Source of the DNA: an uncultured Lacinutrix sp.
Lineage (GTDB): Bacteria; Bacteroidota; Bacteroidia; Flavobacteriales; Flavobacteriaceae
Assembly: GCF_947500605.1 (NCBI RefSeq)
Contig: NZ_CANMSJ010000001.1
Coordinates: forward strand, 310,001 to 374,000
Length of the DNA stretch: 64,000 bases
Direction: 5' to 3'
The position numbers were made by a program, and so were the translations under genes. Positions 1 through 10,087 of the stretch are shown piece after piece (position 1 is the stretch's first letter; every line of letters starts with the position of its first letter). The notes under the pieces were generated by a model. That model was given only the letters and a program-made list of their open reading frames with translations. It ran no database searches and was not told where the DNA came from.

Positions 1-1
1 T

Positions 2-2317
2 AATAGCACTCAGCTTAATCGTGTGAATGAAGTAGATATAATGAAAAGGAAAGAATCTTGTATTATTGAAGGTGATACCGGTTCAGGAAAGAGTACTTTG
101 TTAAAAGAAATTGGACGTCTACAAATAGAAGAACAGAAAGATTTAAAAACACTTCCTATTTTTATATCTCCCACCTTACTTTTTAATTCAAATTTCAGTA
201 TTGAAACAGTATCTAAAATTTTACTTAAAAAGGGTAAGGTTCTTGGTGAGTGGACTCAAATTATTGAATCATATAATATATTATTTCTAATTGATAATAT
301 TGATGAGTTTGAAGAAAGAGAACAGAAGAATGTTATAGAACAACTAAATGAATTATCTAAATCGGATAAAATTCGTTTTATATTGACTACTAGATCAGTT
401 AAAACAGGGAGTCTAACTTCTTATTGTAACAATCCTAGCCTATTTCAAATAAGAAAATTTAACGATTTACAGATAAAAGAATTTGCATCTAGATTTTTTA
501 ATAATGAAGGAATTGCTAGTAATTTATTAGATGCGCTAGAGGATTATAGAATATTAGAGAGATTACCTTTAACTCCTCTTTCTTTATCTCTTATTGCCTT
601 AGTTTATGAAAAGGAGAATTATGAAATACCTGCAACAATTTCTGATATTTATGACAATTTCAACCAACTTATTTTAGGGAAAATTACTGCTACTAAGAAA
701 TTTGAAATTATAAATTTTAATTTTAGAGAACGTATATTATCTGTTTATGCACTTGAAATATTACAGAACAATAATAGTCGTCCATATACAAAAAATGATT
801 TTATTAAGTATTTTAAGGAATATTTTAGAGCTAAGTCAAGTGGAGTAGATACTGAAGTCATAGAAGAATTTTTAGTGTTTTTTATTGATAATTCGGGAAT
901 ATTAAAAATTGAAGAAGATAAGTTTATAAATTTTTCGCATAAATCATTTTTAGAATATTATGCATCATTAGAAATTTTTAAACATAAGAGAACTTTAGAA
1001 AATAAGTTAGTAGATAACTTTCTTGATTTAAACTGGCAAAATGTAGCAATATTTTTTGCCGGTCAGTCAAAAGATATGCCTGATTTTCTTCAAAATATTA
1101 TGAAGAAAATAAGAGGAGCTGAAAAACTAGACGATCATTACAATGCAATTCTTGGTTTGGGATACTTATTGCAAGCACTATATCAAACTGATAACAAACT
1201 TCGTAAAGAAGCTGTATTATTATCATTAAATCAAAGTTTAAATCTGCATGAATGGTATAAAAAAATTATATCGGATGGTGATATTTTGTTTTTTAAAAAA
1301 ATGAAGTTACCTGCATTATCAGTTTTTAACATGTATTTCTTTTACTTAAATTTTTTATCATCTACACTGAGTGAACCTTTAAAAATGGCTTTTGCCCAAT
1401 TATTAGAGGAATATAAAAAAGAAGGAGAGACAAACATCGGTTACCAACTTTTAACAATATCTGCAATCTTTCATTCAAAGAGGATGGGAGATTCTTCTTA
1501 CCTTCAAAAACTATTAGACGAAACAGCAATACTTAAAGACCCGTATCTTGTTACAGTAGCTGAGTTTGCTTTATATTTTAGTAGTAGTAATGATCATAAA
1601 GAAATGAAACAACAGTTACATAAAGCTTATAATAAAATGAGTAATGTAACTAAAGATTTAATAAATTTACCAGCGACTAGATTAAGGTTTTCTAATCTTG
1701 ATTTAATAGAGTCAAATAAAAGAGTCACTTTAATTACTGAGGGACCAACAGATGCAGAAATATTAGAACACGCTTTTACAATACTTACAAATGGAAAAAT
1801 ACCATATTGGAAAGTGAAACCAGCGGGAAATAAGGGCGGTGGAGCAAAAGAAGTTAAATTTATATTGGATAAATCAAAACCTTTAAATGGGGATAATGAT
1901 ACAATCATTGGATTATTCGACCATGATGCTGAAGGTATTAACCAATATGATGGATTACAGTTTGACAGCTATAAAGATTACGCAAGAGTTAAAAAAATGA
2001 AAGACTCAAATATATTTGGCATAAAGTTACCAGTGCCAAAATTTCGTGAAGAATATATAAAACAAGAAAGAGAACATTTTTATTTAGCTATAGAACATTA
2101 TTTTGATGATAAAGTACTTGAAGACTTTAGTTTAGTTAGACCATCTGGAATACCTGGCCTTTTAAAAATTAAAGATGCAAACGGAATAAAAATTAAATTT
2201 TCAAAACATATTAAATCACTTAAAAAAGCGGAGGAATTTAGACATTTCATACCATTATTTGAGACTATAGATGATATTTGCGGTGTGGAAGAAATTGATT
2301 ACCAAGAATTCATATAA
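2..2317 (+). CDS. NACHT/STAND-type NTPase with C-terminal TOPRIM-like region, 5'-truncated by window edge
   Basis: Walker A GDTGSGKST, LFLIDNIDEF Walker B-like, LTTR sensor-like motif; C-terminal LITEGPTD ... GLFDHDAEG resembles TOPRIM E and DxD motifs. Frame is open upstream of the listed GTG start to base 2 (NSTQLNR-VNEVD). Confidence 0.75.
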   Translation, partial: NSTQLNRVNEVDIMKRKESCIIEGDTGSGKSTLLKEIGRLQIEEQKDLKTLPIFISPTLLFNSNFSIETVSKILLKKGKVLGEWTQIIESYNILFLIDNIDEFEEREQKNVIEQLNELSKSDKIRFILTTRSVKTGSLTSYCNNPSLFQIRKFNDLQIKEFASRFFNNEGIASNLLDALEDYRILERLPLTPLSLSLIALVYEKENYEIPATISDIYDNFNQLILGKITATKKFEIINFNFRERILSVYALEILQNNNSRPYTKNDFIKYFKEYFRAKSSGVDTEVIEEFLVFFIDNSGILKIEEDKFINFSHKSFLEYYASLEIFKHKRTLENKLVDNFLDLNWQNVAIFFAGQSKDMPDFLQNIMKKIRGAEKLDDHYNAILGLGYLLQALYQTDNKLRKEAVLLSLNQSLNLHEWYKKIISDGDILFFKKMKLPALSVFNMYFFYLNFLSSTLSEPLKMAFAQLLEEYKKEGETNIGYQLLTISAIFHSKRMGDSSYLQKLLDETAILKDPYLVTVAEFALYFSSSNDHKEMKQQLHKAYNKMSNVTKDLINLPATRLRFSNLDLIESNKRVTLITEGPTDAEILEHAFTILTNGKIPYWKVKPAGNKGGGAKEVKFILDKSKPLNGDNDTIIGLFDHDAEGINQYDGLQFDSYKDYARVKKMKDSNIFGIKLPVPKFREEYIKQEREHFYLAIEHYFDDKVLEDFSLVRPSGIPGLLKIKDANGIKIKFSKHIKSLKKAEEFRHFIPLFETIDDICGVEEIDYQEFI

Positions 2318-2555
2318 ATGTATTTTAACTCGTGGTTCGAGAAGGTTTAATTGAATTTTGAATAAAGAGCAAGTCATTAGAGTTTAGGTATTTAATAATA
2401 AAGTTGCTTAAAAATTATTAATACACAATAATTTACATCAAACACAATACTAAAAATTATATCAATATACAAACCAACACACATTCCAAAACATCCCTAA
2501 TGTTAAAACTATTCTTAAAAAAGTCGAAAATCTAAAAAAGAATAAAGGCGTAATG

Positions 2556-2563
2556 TAAATTTG
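2556..2563 (+). promoter_or_regulatory. Bacteroidota -7 type box TAAATTTG upstream of alkene reductase
   Basis: Matches TAnnTTTG, 29 nt before the ATG at 2592. Confidence 0.4.
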
Positions 2564-2591
2564 TACTCATTAACTATTAATAAAATATAAG

Positions 2592-3686
2592 ATGAGTAAA
2601 CAACCCTTATTAACTCCATATAATAAAAATATAAATTTAAAAAACAGAGTCGTTATGGCACCTATGACGCGTAGTCGTGCAGATAACGAAGGTAAAGTAG
2701 CAACCGACGAATTACAAGGCTTGTATTATGAGCAACGTGCTTCGGCTGGTTTAATTATTACTGAAGGCTCTCAAGTCTCTAAACAAGCTGTTGGATATAT
2801 AAATACACCAGGAATCCATACCGAAGCGCAAGTAGAAGGTTGGAAAAAAGTAACGAAACGTGTACACGATAAAGGCGGAAAAATCTTTATTCAGTTATGG
2901 CACGTTGGACGTATGTCTCATCCAGATTTTCATAATGGCGAATTACCAGTTTCGGCTTCAGCCTTAAATCCTAATTCAAAATCGTTTACTCCAGGAGGTT
3001 TCAAGGATACGGTGACTCCAAAGGAAATGACTATTGCAGATATTAAGCAAACGGTTGAAGATTTTAAAAACGCAGCAGCAAATGCAGTAAAAGCTGGTTT
3101 TGATGGCGTAGAAATTCATTCTTCAAATGGTTATTTATTTCATCAATTCTTCAACGGAACATCTAACAAAAGAACAGACGAATATGGCGGAAGTATTGAA
3201 AATAGAACCCGTTTTTTCTTCGAAGTTTTAGATACTATGAAAGAGGTGATTCCGCAGGAAAAAATTGGTGTACGTTTTAATCCGTCTTTAGATGGTTTAT
3301 TTGGTATTACAATGGATAAGGATACTATTCCAACGTTCGAATACATTATTAAAAAACTAAACGATTACAATTTAGCTTACGTACATTTATCTGAACCGTT
3401 TACAGATGTCTCTGAAGTACCTTTTGCAGTAACCGAAATCGCTAAACACTTTAGACCGTTATACAATGGTACTTTAATGATTAACACTGCGTTTGATCAA
3501 GAGAAAGGAAACAAAGTATTGGAAGCTGGTGATGCCGATTTAATAGCTTACGGAAAGCCATTTGTCTCTAATCCAGATTTAGTGGAGCGTTTTGAAAACA
3601 ATTTGGAATTAGCAGAATGGGATCAAGATACGTTTTACACAACAGGAGCAAAGGGTTTCACAGATTACCCAAATGCTTCTAAATAA
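2592..3686 (+). CDS. Alkene reductase / NADH:flavin oxidoreductase (Old Yellow Enzyme family)
   Basis: NRVVMAPMTRSRA, GGKIFIQLWHVGR, GFDGVEIHSSNGYLFHQF, TDEYGGSIENR motifs. Confidence 0.95.
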   Translation: MSKQPLLTPYNKNINLKNRVVMAPMTRSRADNEGKVATDELQGLYYEQRASAGLIITEGSQVSKQAVGYINTPGIHTEAQVEGWKKVTKRVHDKGGKIFIQLWHVGRMSHPDFHNGELPVSASALNPNSKSFTPGGFKDTVTPKEMTIADIKQTVEDFKNAAANAVKAGFDGVEIHSSNGYLFHQFFNGTSNKRTDEYGGSIENRTRFFFEVLDTMKEVIPQEKIGVRFNPSLDGLFGITMDKDTIPTFEYIIKKLNDYNLAYVHLSEPFTDVSEVPFAVTEIAKHFRPLYNGTLMINTAFDQEKGNKVLEAGDADLIAYGKPFVSNPDLVERFENNLELAEWDQDTFYTTGAKGFTDYPNASK

Positions 3687-3767
3687 TTAGCTTACCTTAT
3701 AACAGTTCTATTTCAAGAGTATTAAATATAGAAATCGAATTAAAATTAACATTAAGAAACCATAATA

Positions 3768-4826
3768 ATGACAACGACAACAGTAAAAGCATATGGTGCA
3801 ACGGCATCAACCGAAGAATTAAAACCATTAGACATTGAGCGTAGAGCAGTTGGAAGAGACGATGTAAAAATAGATATTACGTTTTGTGGTGTTTGCCATA
3901 GTGATATTCATACCGTTAGAAACGATTGGAAAGGCTCTACTTATCCAGTAGTACCAGGACACGAGATTATTGGTCGTGTTATGGAAATTGGTGCAGATGT
4001 TACTAAATATAAAGTAGGAGATAAAGTAGGTGTAGGATGTTTAGTAGATTCTTGCCAAACCTGTTCTTCTTGCGAACAAGATTTAGAGCAATTTTGCGAA
4101 AAAGGAACAACATGGACTTACAACAGTCCTGATAAGCATATTGAAGGTAAACAAATGTACGGTGGATATTCTACATCTGTAGTTGTTGATGAGAAGTTTG
4201 TATTACGTATTCCTGAGAATTTAGACGATGCAGGAACTGCACCATTATTATGTGCAGGAATTACAACTTGGTCACCTTTAAGTCATTGGAAAGTAAAAAA
4301 AGGAGATAAAGTGGGTGTCATTGGTTTAGGAGGATTAGGACATATGGGAGTAAAGTTTGCACACGCATTAGGTGCTCACGTAGTAATGATTACAACCTCT
4401 CCAGAAAAAGGTAAAGATGCTAAAAGATTAGGAGCACATGAAGTATTGGTGTCTAAAGATGCTGACGATATGAAGAAGCATCAAGGAAGTTTTGATTTTA
4501 TCTTAAACACCATTCCTGTAGGACATGAAATGGATCCTTATTTAACGTTGCTTAAAATTGATGCTACAATGGTGTTAGTTGGTGCAATTGAAGCTTTAAA
4601 ACCTTTTCATGGAGGTAGTCTTATTGGAGGACGCAAGCGTATTGCAGGATCTTTAATTGGAGGAATTAAAGAAACTCAAGAAATGTTAGACTTTTGTGGA
4701 GAACACAATATTACTAGTGATATTGAGCTTATTGATATGCAGGATATCAATAAAGCCTACGATCGTGTAACTAGTAACGATGTTAAATATCGTTTTGTAA
4801 TTGATATGAAGTCGCTTAAAAGTTAA
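3768..4826 (+). CDS. NAD(P)-dependent zinc alcohol dehydrogenase (YahK/CAD-like)
   Basis: GVCHSDIHTVRNDW, PGHEIIGRV, CxxCxxC zinc site, GLGGLGHMGVKFA. Confidence 0.95.
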   Translation: MTTTTVKAYGATASTEELKPLDIERRAVGRDDVKIDITFCGVCHSDIHTVRNDWKGSTYPVVPGHEIIGRVMEIGADVTKYKVGDKVGVGCLVDSCQTCSSCEQDLEQFCEKGTTWTYNSPDKHIEGKQMYGGYSTSVVVDEKFVLRIPENLDDAGTAPLLCAGITTWSPLSHWKVKKGDKVGVIGLGGLGHMGVKFAHALGAHVVMITTSPEKGKDAKRLGAHEVLVSKDADDMKKHQGSFDFILNTIPVGHEMDPYLTLLKIDATMVLVGAIEALKPFHGGSLIGGRKRIAGSLIGGIKETQEMLDFCGEHNITSDIELIDMQDINKAYDRVTSNDVKYRFVIDMKSLKS

Positions 4827-4849
4827 AACCATTTTTAAAGTAAATATTA

Positions 4850-4886
4850 AAACAGCATCTCAATTATTGAGATGCTGTTTTTTTTG
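4850..4886. terminator. Bidirectional intrinsic terminator between convergent genes
   Basis: AAACAGCATCTCAA-TTAT-TTGAGATGCTGTTTTTTTT hairpin with flanking A/T runs. Confidence 0.85.
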
Positions 4887-4889
4887 TTT

Positions 4890-6197
4890 TTAATTAGAAC
4901 GTAATCGTAGTGGTTTAAAACTGATAAATAATAAGGTATATATAAACAATAATGCCAAATACCAAGTGTTAGAAACTAAATCTAAGTAATCTATTTTTCC
5001 GTTAGAGAAACTTAAAATCATTAAAACCTGTGCGCCATAAGGTAAAAGGCCTTGTGTAATACAAGCAAATATATCTAATATAGATGCTGTTTTTTTATTG
5101 TCTAAATCGTATTCATCATTAATCGTTTTTGCAATAGGACCAGCAATTATTATAGAAACCGTATTGTTGGCAATCGCCATATTAATGGTGCTTACTAAAG
5201 TTGCAATACCAAATTGTGCAGACTTTTTGTTTTTTATGAGTGTCTTAATTTTTAGAAGTATAAAATCGATACCTCCATTTTTTTTAACCAAAGCGGCTAA
5301 TCCGCCTGTAAGTAAGGACAGTAAGAAAATTTCCGTCATACTTGTAAAACCAGTATAGGCTATTTTGGTAGATTCAATAAGCGTAAAATCGCCATAAATT
5401 AGGCCTAAAAAGATACCAGAAATAACACCTAATAATAAGGTTACAAATACATTAACACCAAGTATAGATAGCGTAATAACCAATAAGTAAGGTGCTATTT
5501 TTATTACAGAATAACTATAGGCTACAGTTTCGGTTTCTACATCTTTTAAACCTAAACCTTGAATAATTAATATAGCAATGGTAAATAGGGCAGCAGGAAC
5601 GGCAATTTTAATATTCTGTTTAAATTTATCACTCATTCTACAGCCTAAAGACTGCGTGGCTGCAATGGTAGTATCGGAAATTACAGATAGATTATCACCA
5701 AACATACTACCGCCTAATAATGCGCCACAAAGTATCGCTAAATCTACACTACTTTTATCTGCAATACCAATAACAATTGGCGCTAAAGCAACGATGGCAC
5801 CAACCGATGTACCTGTAGACACCGATAAAAAACCAGCAATTATAAAAATACCAAAGTAAATGTATTGTATGTTAATATAATCTAACCCAAGGTTTACAAT
5901 AGCATCCACACTACCTGTTGCTTTTGTAATGGTCGCGAATGCACCTGCTAATAAATAGATTAAACACATGGTTAAAATCTTATCGTCACCACAACCTTTT
6001 AACAGCGTTTTAATTTTAGAATTTATAGATTGTCTAAACATTAAAAAAGCCACAATAATACCTGCTATAACTGCAATAGGAGCAGGTAATGCATAAAAAT
6101 CGTTTTGATAGATACCAACACCTAAAAACGTAAATACAAATACGAATAAGGGTATTAGTGCGCTAAATTTTGGAGTAATTGTTTTTGAATTTGCCAT
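4890..6197 (-). CDS. NhaC-family Na+/H+ antiporter-like transporter (possible MetT methionine transporter)
   Basis: Multi-TM protein with TGTSVGAIVALAPI, GGSMFGDNLSVISDTTIAATQ, ANNTVSIIIAGP; preceded by SAM-I-like riboswitch core. Confidence 0.85.
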   Translation of the reverse strand: MANSKTITPKFSALIPLFVFVFTFLGVGIYQNDFYALPAPIAVIAGIIVAFLMFRQSINSKIKTLLKGCGDDKILTMCLIYLLAGAFATITKATGSVDAIVNLGLDYINIQYIYFGIFIIAGFLSVSTGTSVGAIVALAPIVIGIADKSSVDLAILCGALLGGSMFGDNLSVISDTTIAATQSLGCRMSDKFKQNIKIAVPAALFTIAILIIQGLGLKDVETETVAYSYSVIKIAPYLLVITLSILGVNVFVTLLLGVISGIFLGLIYGDFTLIESTKIAYTGFTSMTEIFLLSLLTGGLAALVKKNGGIDFILLKIKTLIKNKKSAQFGIATLVSTINMAIANNTVSIIIAGPIAKTINDEYDLDNKKTASILDIFACITQGLLPYGAQVLMILSFSNGKIDYLDLVSNTWYLALLFIYTLLFISFKPLRLRSN

Positions 6198-6274
6198 TTT
6201 TCTTTTTTCATTTTAAAAAGGATATAGCAGCTTATAAGTAGAAATATGAGTTAACATTTGTTCCAATTAATTGG

Positions 6275-6339
6275 CTTATCTATTTAGCACCTTGCTCGTT
6301 ATTGCAGGTTGCTATCTCCTTTTTTGAGATTCTTGATAA
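6275..6339 (-). ncRNA. Compact SAM-I-like riboswitch aptamer
   Basis: Minus strand: TTATC-AAGA-ATCTCAAAAAAGGAGAT-AGCAACC-TGCaataacgaGCA-AGGTGCTAAAT-A-GATAAG; AGCAACC and AGGTGCTAAAT match SAM-I J2/3 and J3/4; P1, P2, P3 pairings present. Confidence 0.75.
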
Positions 6340-6609
6340 TTAATTTAAGAGCGCAAAATTAGTGCATAAAAGGATAGACATATCTTAAAAAATGTTAATT
6401 TTTAATACTATTCTAAAACTTAAGGTTTAAAGAGTTAGCACTTATTGTAGCCGATTAAAGCTCGAATTTTAAATTTTACGTTATCAGGAAAAAATCTCAT
6501 CGATAAATAACGGGCTTTTGTATATTCAATTGCCGTAAACGTCTATCGCTTTATAATAAGATTATATATAGTTACACCTTTGAAGTGTTAAATCAAAACA
6601 CTCAAAAAA

Positions 6610-7941
6610 ATGAAATTATATCTAATCCTAGCAAGTCTATTCTTCGTGCAGTTTTCTTTTGCACAAGACGCTTCAACTAACACAGCACCTAAGGTGTGGT
6701 CTTTAGAAGATTGTATCACGTACGCCATAGAAAATAACATTACTGTAAAAGATGCAGCTTTAAATAAAAGCATTGCCGAAATAGATTACAGTAAAGCAAA
6801 GTCATCTAGATTGCCGAACCTGTTTGGTAGTGCGTCTCAAAATTTTTCTAGCGGAAATACTATTGATCCTATTACTAGTAGTTATGTTACAGATCAAATA
6901 AACAGTACTAATGTTGGTATAAACAGTTCTATGACCTTGTTTCAAGGCAATCAGATTAGCAATCAAATTAAACAAAATAAACTACTGTTAGAGCAAAGTG
7001 TGTATTTGGAAGAAGTAGAAAAGAATAACATTGAGTTAAATATTTTAGAAGTCTATTTACAAACGCTTTTTAGTAAAGAAAGTATCGCTATAGCGGAAAA
7101 CAATTTAGCAGCTTCAGAAAAAGAAGTACTCAGAGCAAAAGCACGCTTAGATGTTGGTACTATTGCATTAAGCGATTATACAGAAGCACAAAGTCAAGCA
7201 GCTACAAACAAGTACAACGTTATTGCTTCTAAAAACGATTACCAACAATACATCATTCAGCTAAAGCAGTTATTAGAATTATCGCCTTTAGAAGATTTAG
7301 AGATTGAAACCATTGATGAAAACATGGATTTAATTAATCTAGAAATCGATAAAAACCAGTTATACAATAACGCTATTGGTTTTTTACCAGAGATACAAGC
7401 AAGTAAACTAAACATAGCTGCAAACGAAAAAGAATTAGACATCGCAAAAGGTGGCTTTTTACCAACGTTGTCTTTAAACGGAAGCATTGGTTCTGGTTAC
7501 ACAAGTATTAATGATAATACGTTTTCAGACCAGTTTGATGTTAATTTTAATCAGAAAATAGGACTGTCTTTAAGTATTCCAATTTTTAATAGAAATCAAA
7601 CTAAAGCAGCAGTTAAAACGGCATCAATAAATATTGAAAAAGCTGAGATTCAAAAACAGAATACAGAAAAAGAAGTTTACAAAAAAGTAGAAACAGCGTA
7701 TCAAAACGCAGTGTCTGCGCAGGAACAAGTCATTGCGGCGGAAGCCTCTAAAACTGCAGCAGAGCAATCGTATAAACTAGCACAGAAAAAGTATGAATTA
7801 GGAGGTTTAAGTACAACGGATTTAGTGATTAGTCAAAACACCTTTACTAATGCACAGCAAAACTATTTACAATCTAAATACTTAAATATTTTATACCACC
7901 AATTATTACAATTTTATCAAGGAAACGACATCAAACTTTAA
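6610..7941 (+). CDS. TolC family outer membrane efflux protein
   Basis: WSLEDCITYAIENN, coiled-coil architecture, AQKKYELGGLSTTDLVISQ. Confidence 0.92.
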   Translation: MKLYLILASLFFVQFSFAQDASTNTAPKVWSLEDCITYAIENNITVKDAALNKSIAEIDYSKAKSSRLPNLFGSASQNFSSGNTIDPITSSYVTDQINSTNVGINSSMTLFQGNQISNQIKQNKLLLEQSVYLEEVEKNNIELNILEVYLQTLFSKESIAIAENNLAASEKEVLRAKARLDVGTIALSDYTEAQSQAATNKYNVIASKNDYQQYIIQLKQLLELSPLEDLEIETIDENMDLINLEIDKNQLYNNAIGFLPEIQASKLNIAANEKELDIAKGGFLPTLSLNGSIGSGYTSINDNTFSDQFDVNFNQKIGLSLSIPIFNRNQTKAAVKTASINIEKAEIQKQNTEKEVYKKVETAYQNAVSAQEQVIAAEASKTAAEQSYKLAQKKYELGGLSTTDLVISQNTFTNAQQNYLQSKYLNILYHQLLQFYQGNDIKL

Positions 7942-8042
7942 ACCATAATACCATGAACCTTCCATAATTTAAATTCGATATCTACGGAAATGATAATATG
8001 GAAGCACCATGTGACCGAACAAAAAACAAAATATATAAACTC

Positions 8043-9248
8043 ATGAAAAATAAAAAAAATATAATAATAGTAAGCATTGTACTTGTAGTACTCGCTATTG
8101 TAGGATACGCATTATTAAAAGGAGACAATGCTATTGTAATTGAAGCTAAAACAATAGCAGTAAAAAAAGCAAACGTAACTACAATGGTTACTGCAACAGG
8201 TACAATGGAACCAATAACACAAGTTGAAGTTGGTACACAAGTCTCTGGTGTAGTAGAAAAAATATATGTGGATTATAACAGTGTGGTTACGGAAGGGCAG
8301 CTAATAGCAGAATTGGATAAAACCAATTTAAACGCAGCAAAAACACAAGCACAAGCAGCGTATGATAACGCGGTTAGCCAAAGAAACTACACACAAACGA
8401 TTTACGACAGACAGAAAACGTTATTTGATAATCAAGTGATAAGCAAATCAGATTTTGATGATGCGACTTTCAACTATCAAACAGCAAAAGGAACGGTGAC
8501 ACAACGTTATTCAGATTTACAACAAGCCAGAACCAATTTAGGTTATGCTAATATTTATTCGCCTATCGATGGTGTGGTTTTATCTAGAGCTATTGACGAA
8601 GGGCAAACGGTGGCAGCAAGTTTAAGTACACCAACGCTATTTACTATTGCTCAAGATTTAAAAGAAATGCAAGTAGAGGCAGATGTAGATGAGGCAGATA
8701 TAGGACAAGTAAAAGAAGGACAACGCGTCACATTTACAGTCGATGCTTACTTAGGTGAAACCTTTGAAGGTGAAGTAACACAAGTAAGACTGGATCCAAC
8801 TGTTACTTCAAATGTAGTAACGTATACCGTTGTAATTAAAGCAGATAACCCAGATTTGAAACTGAAGCCAGGATTAACAGCAACTATTTCAATTTATACA
8901 TTAGAATTAAATGAGGTATTAACTGCGGAAGCTAAAGCGATCAACTTTAAACCAGAAACTGAAACCTTAGCAACGTACAATTTACAACATCAATTATCTG
9001 AAAATAGTAGTACATCATCTAAAACAGAAACGACGCTTTGGGTATTAGAATCTAATGGAGCAATAACACCAAAAACGGTAACACTTGGCGCAAGTGATGG
9101 TGTAAATGTACAAGTATTAAGCGGCGTTTTAAAAGGTGAAAAACTTGTGTATAGTTTAAAAGGCGTTTCAAAATCGGAGGCTAGTGTTTCCGCTAAAAGC
9201 GAAAGTCCGTTTATGCCACAAAAACCAGGAGGTAACAGGAAAAAATAA
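8043..9248 (+). CDS. Efflux RND/MacA-like periplasmic adaptor subunit
   Basis: N-terminal TM, VEVGTQVSGVVEKIYVDYNSVVTEGQLIAELD lipoyl motif; ORF track start at 7998 likely too far upstream (MKNKKN start at 8043 preferred). Confidence 0.9.
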   Translation: MKNKKNIIIVSIVLVVLAIVGYALLKGDNAIVIEAKTIAVKKANVTTMVTATGTMEPITQVEVGTQVSGVVEKIYVDYNSVVTEGQLIAELDKTNLNAAKTQAQAAYDNAVSQRNYTQTIYDRQKTLFDNQVISKSDFDDATFNYQTAKGTVTQRYSDLQQARTNLGYANIYSPIDGVVLSRAIDEGQTVAASLSTPTLFTIAQDLKEMQVEADVDEADIGQVKEGQRVTFTVDAYLGETFEGEVTQVRLDPTVTSNVVTYTVVIKADNPDLKLKPGLTATISIYTLELNEVLTAEAKAINFKPETETLATYNLQHQLSENSSTSSKTETTLWVLESNGAITPKTVTLGASDGVNVQVLSGVLKGEKLVYSLKGVSKSEASVSAKSESPFMPQKPGGNRKK

Positions 9249-9254
9249 ATAATC

Positions 9255-9998
9255 ATGAGTAAAGCAATCATAAAAATAGAAGATTTAAAACGAGAGTTTA
9301 CCATGGGAACCGAGACGGTTCATGCATTAAGAGGTATTTCGTTTGATATTAAAGAAGGTGAATTTGTCACTATAATGGGATCAAGTGGTTCAGGAAAAAG
9401 TACCATGCTTAACATTTTAGGATGTTTAGATCAACCAACGTCTGGAACCTATGAAATTGATGGTGTAAGAGTGAAAGATTTATCTAGAAATGAATTGGCA
9501 ACTATTCGAAACGAGAAAATTGGATTCATTTTCCAATCTTATAATTTATTAGCCAGAACATCGGCTATTGAAAACGTAGAGTTGCCCTTATTATATAACA
9601 GTAAAGTAAATTCCGAAGAGCGAAGGGAACGTGCAATCAAAGCTTTAGAGATGGTTGGTTTGGGCGAGCGATTGCATCATACACCTTCGCAGCTTTCGGG
9701 AGGACAACAACAACGTGTGGCTATTGCCAGATCGTTGGTTAATAATCCAGTAATGATTTTAGCTGATGAAGCCACAGGGAATTTAGATACAAGAACGTCG
9801 TATGAGATAATGGCGTTATTTCAGGAGTTAAACAAACAAGGGATTACAATCACATTTGTTACGCACGAGCCAGATATAGCGACGTTTAGCAGTAGAACTA
9901 TTGTGTTAAAAGATGGTGAAGTGATGCAGGATTATGAGAATCATAACATTCAATCTGCAGCAAATGAATTGGCCAAATTACCTAAACAAGACGATTAA
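9255..9998 (+). CDS. MacB-type ABC transporter ATP-binding protein
   Basis: GSSGSGKST Walker [27 protein letters not shown]. Confidence 0.95.
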   Translation: MSKAIIKIEDLKREFTMGTETVHALRGISFDIKEGEFVTIMGSSGSGKSTMLNILGCLDQPTSGTYEIDGVRVKDLSRNELATIRNEKIGFIFQSYNLLARTSAIENVELPLLYNSKVNSEERRERAIKALEMVGLGERLHHTPSQLSGGQQQRVAIARSLVNNPVMILADEATGNLDTRTSYEIMALFQELNKQGITITFVTHEPDIATFSSRTIVLKDGEVMQDYENHNIQSAANELAKLPKQDD

Positions 9999-10087
9999 TT
10001 ATGAAATGCCATATCAAAATTCTAATATGAATTTATATGTAATTGTGACATTCCATTTGACCTTAAAAAAACAATAAATATAAACAG

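Noticed and set aside
1-3. TAA at the first bases as a possible stop before the NACHT gene
   Set aside because: It is in a different frame; the NACHT frame is open from base 2.
1627-1908. Antisense 93-aa ORF inside the NACHT gene
   Set aside because: Fully overlaps a well-supported coding frame; antisense shadow.
5098-5859. Plus-strand ORFs (5098-5358, 5578-5859) opposite the NhaC gene
   Set aside because: Shadow ORFs antisense to a recognisable transporter.
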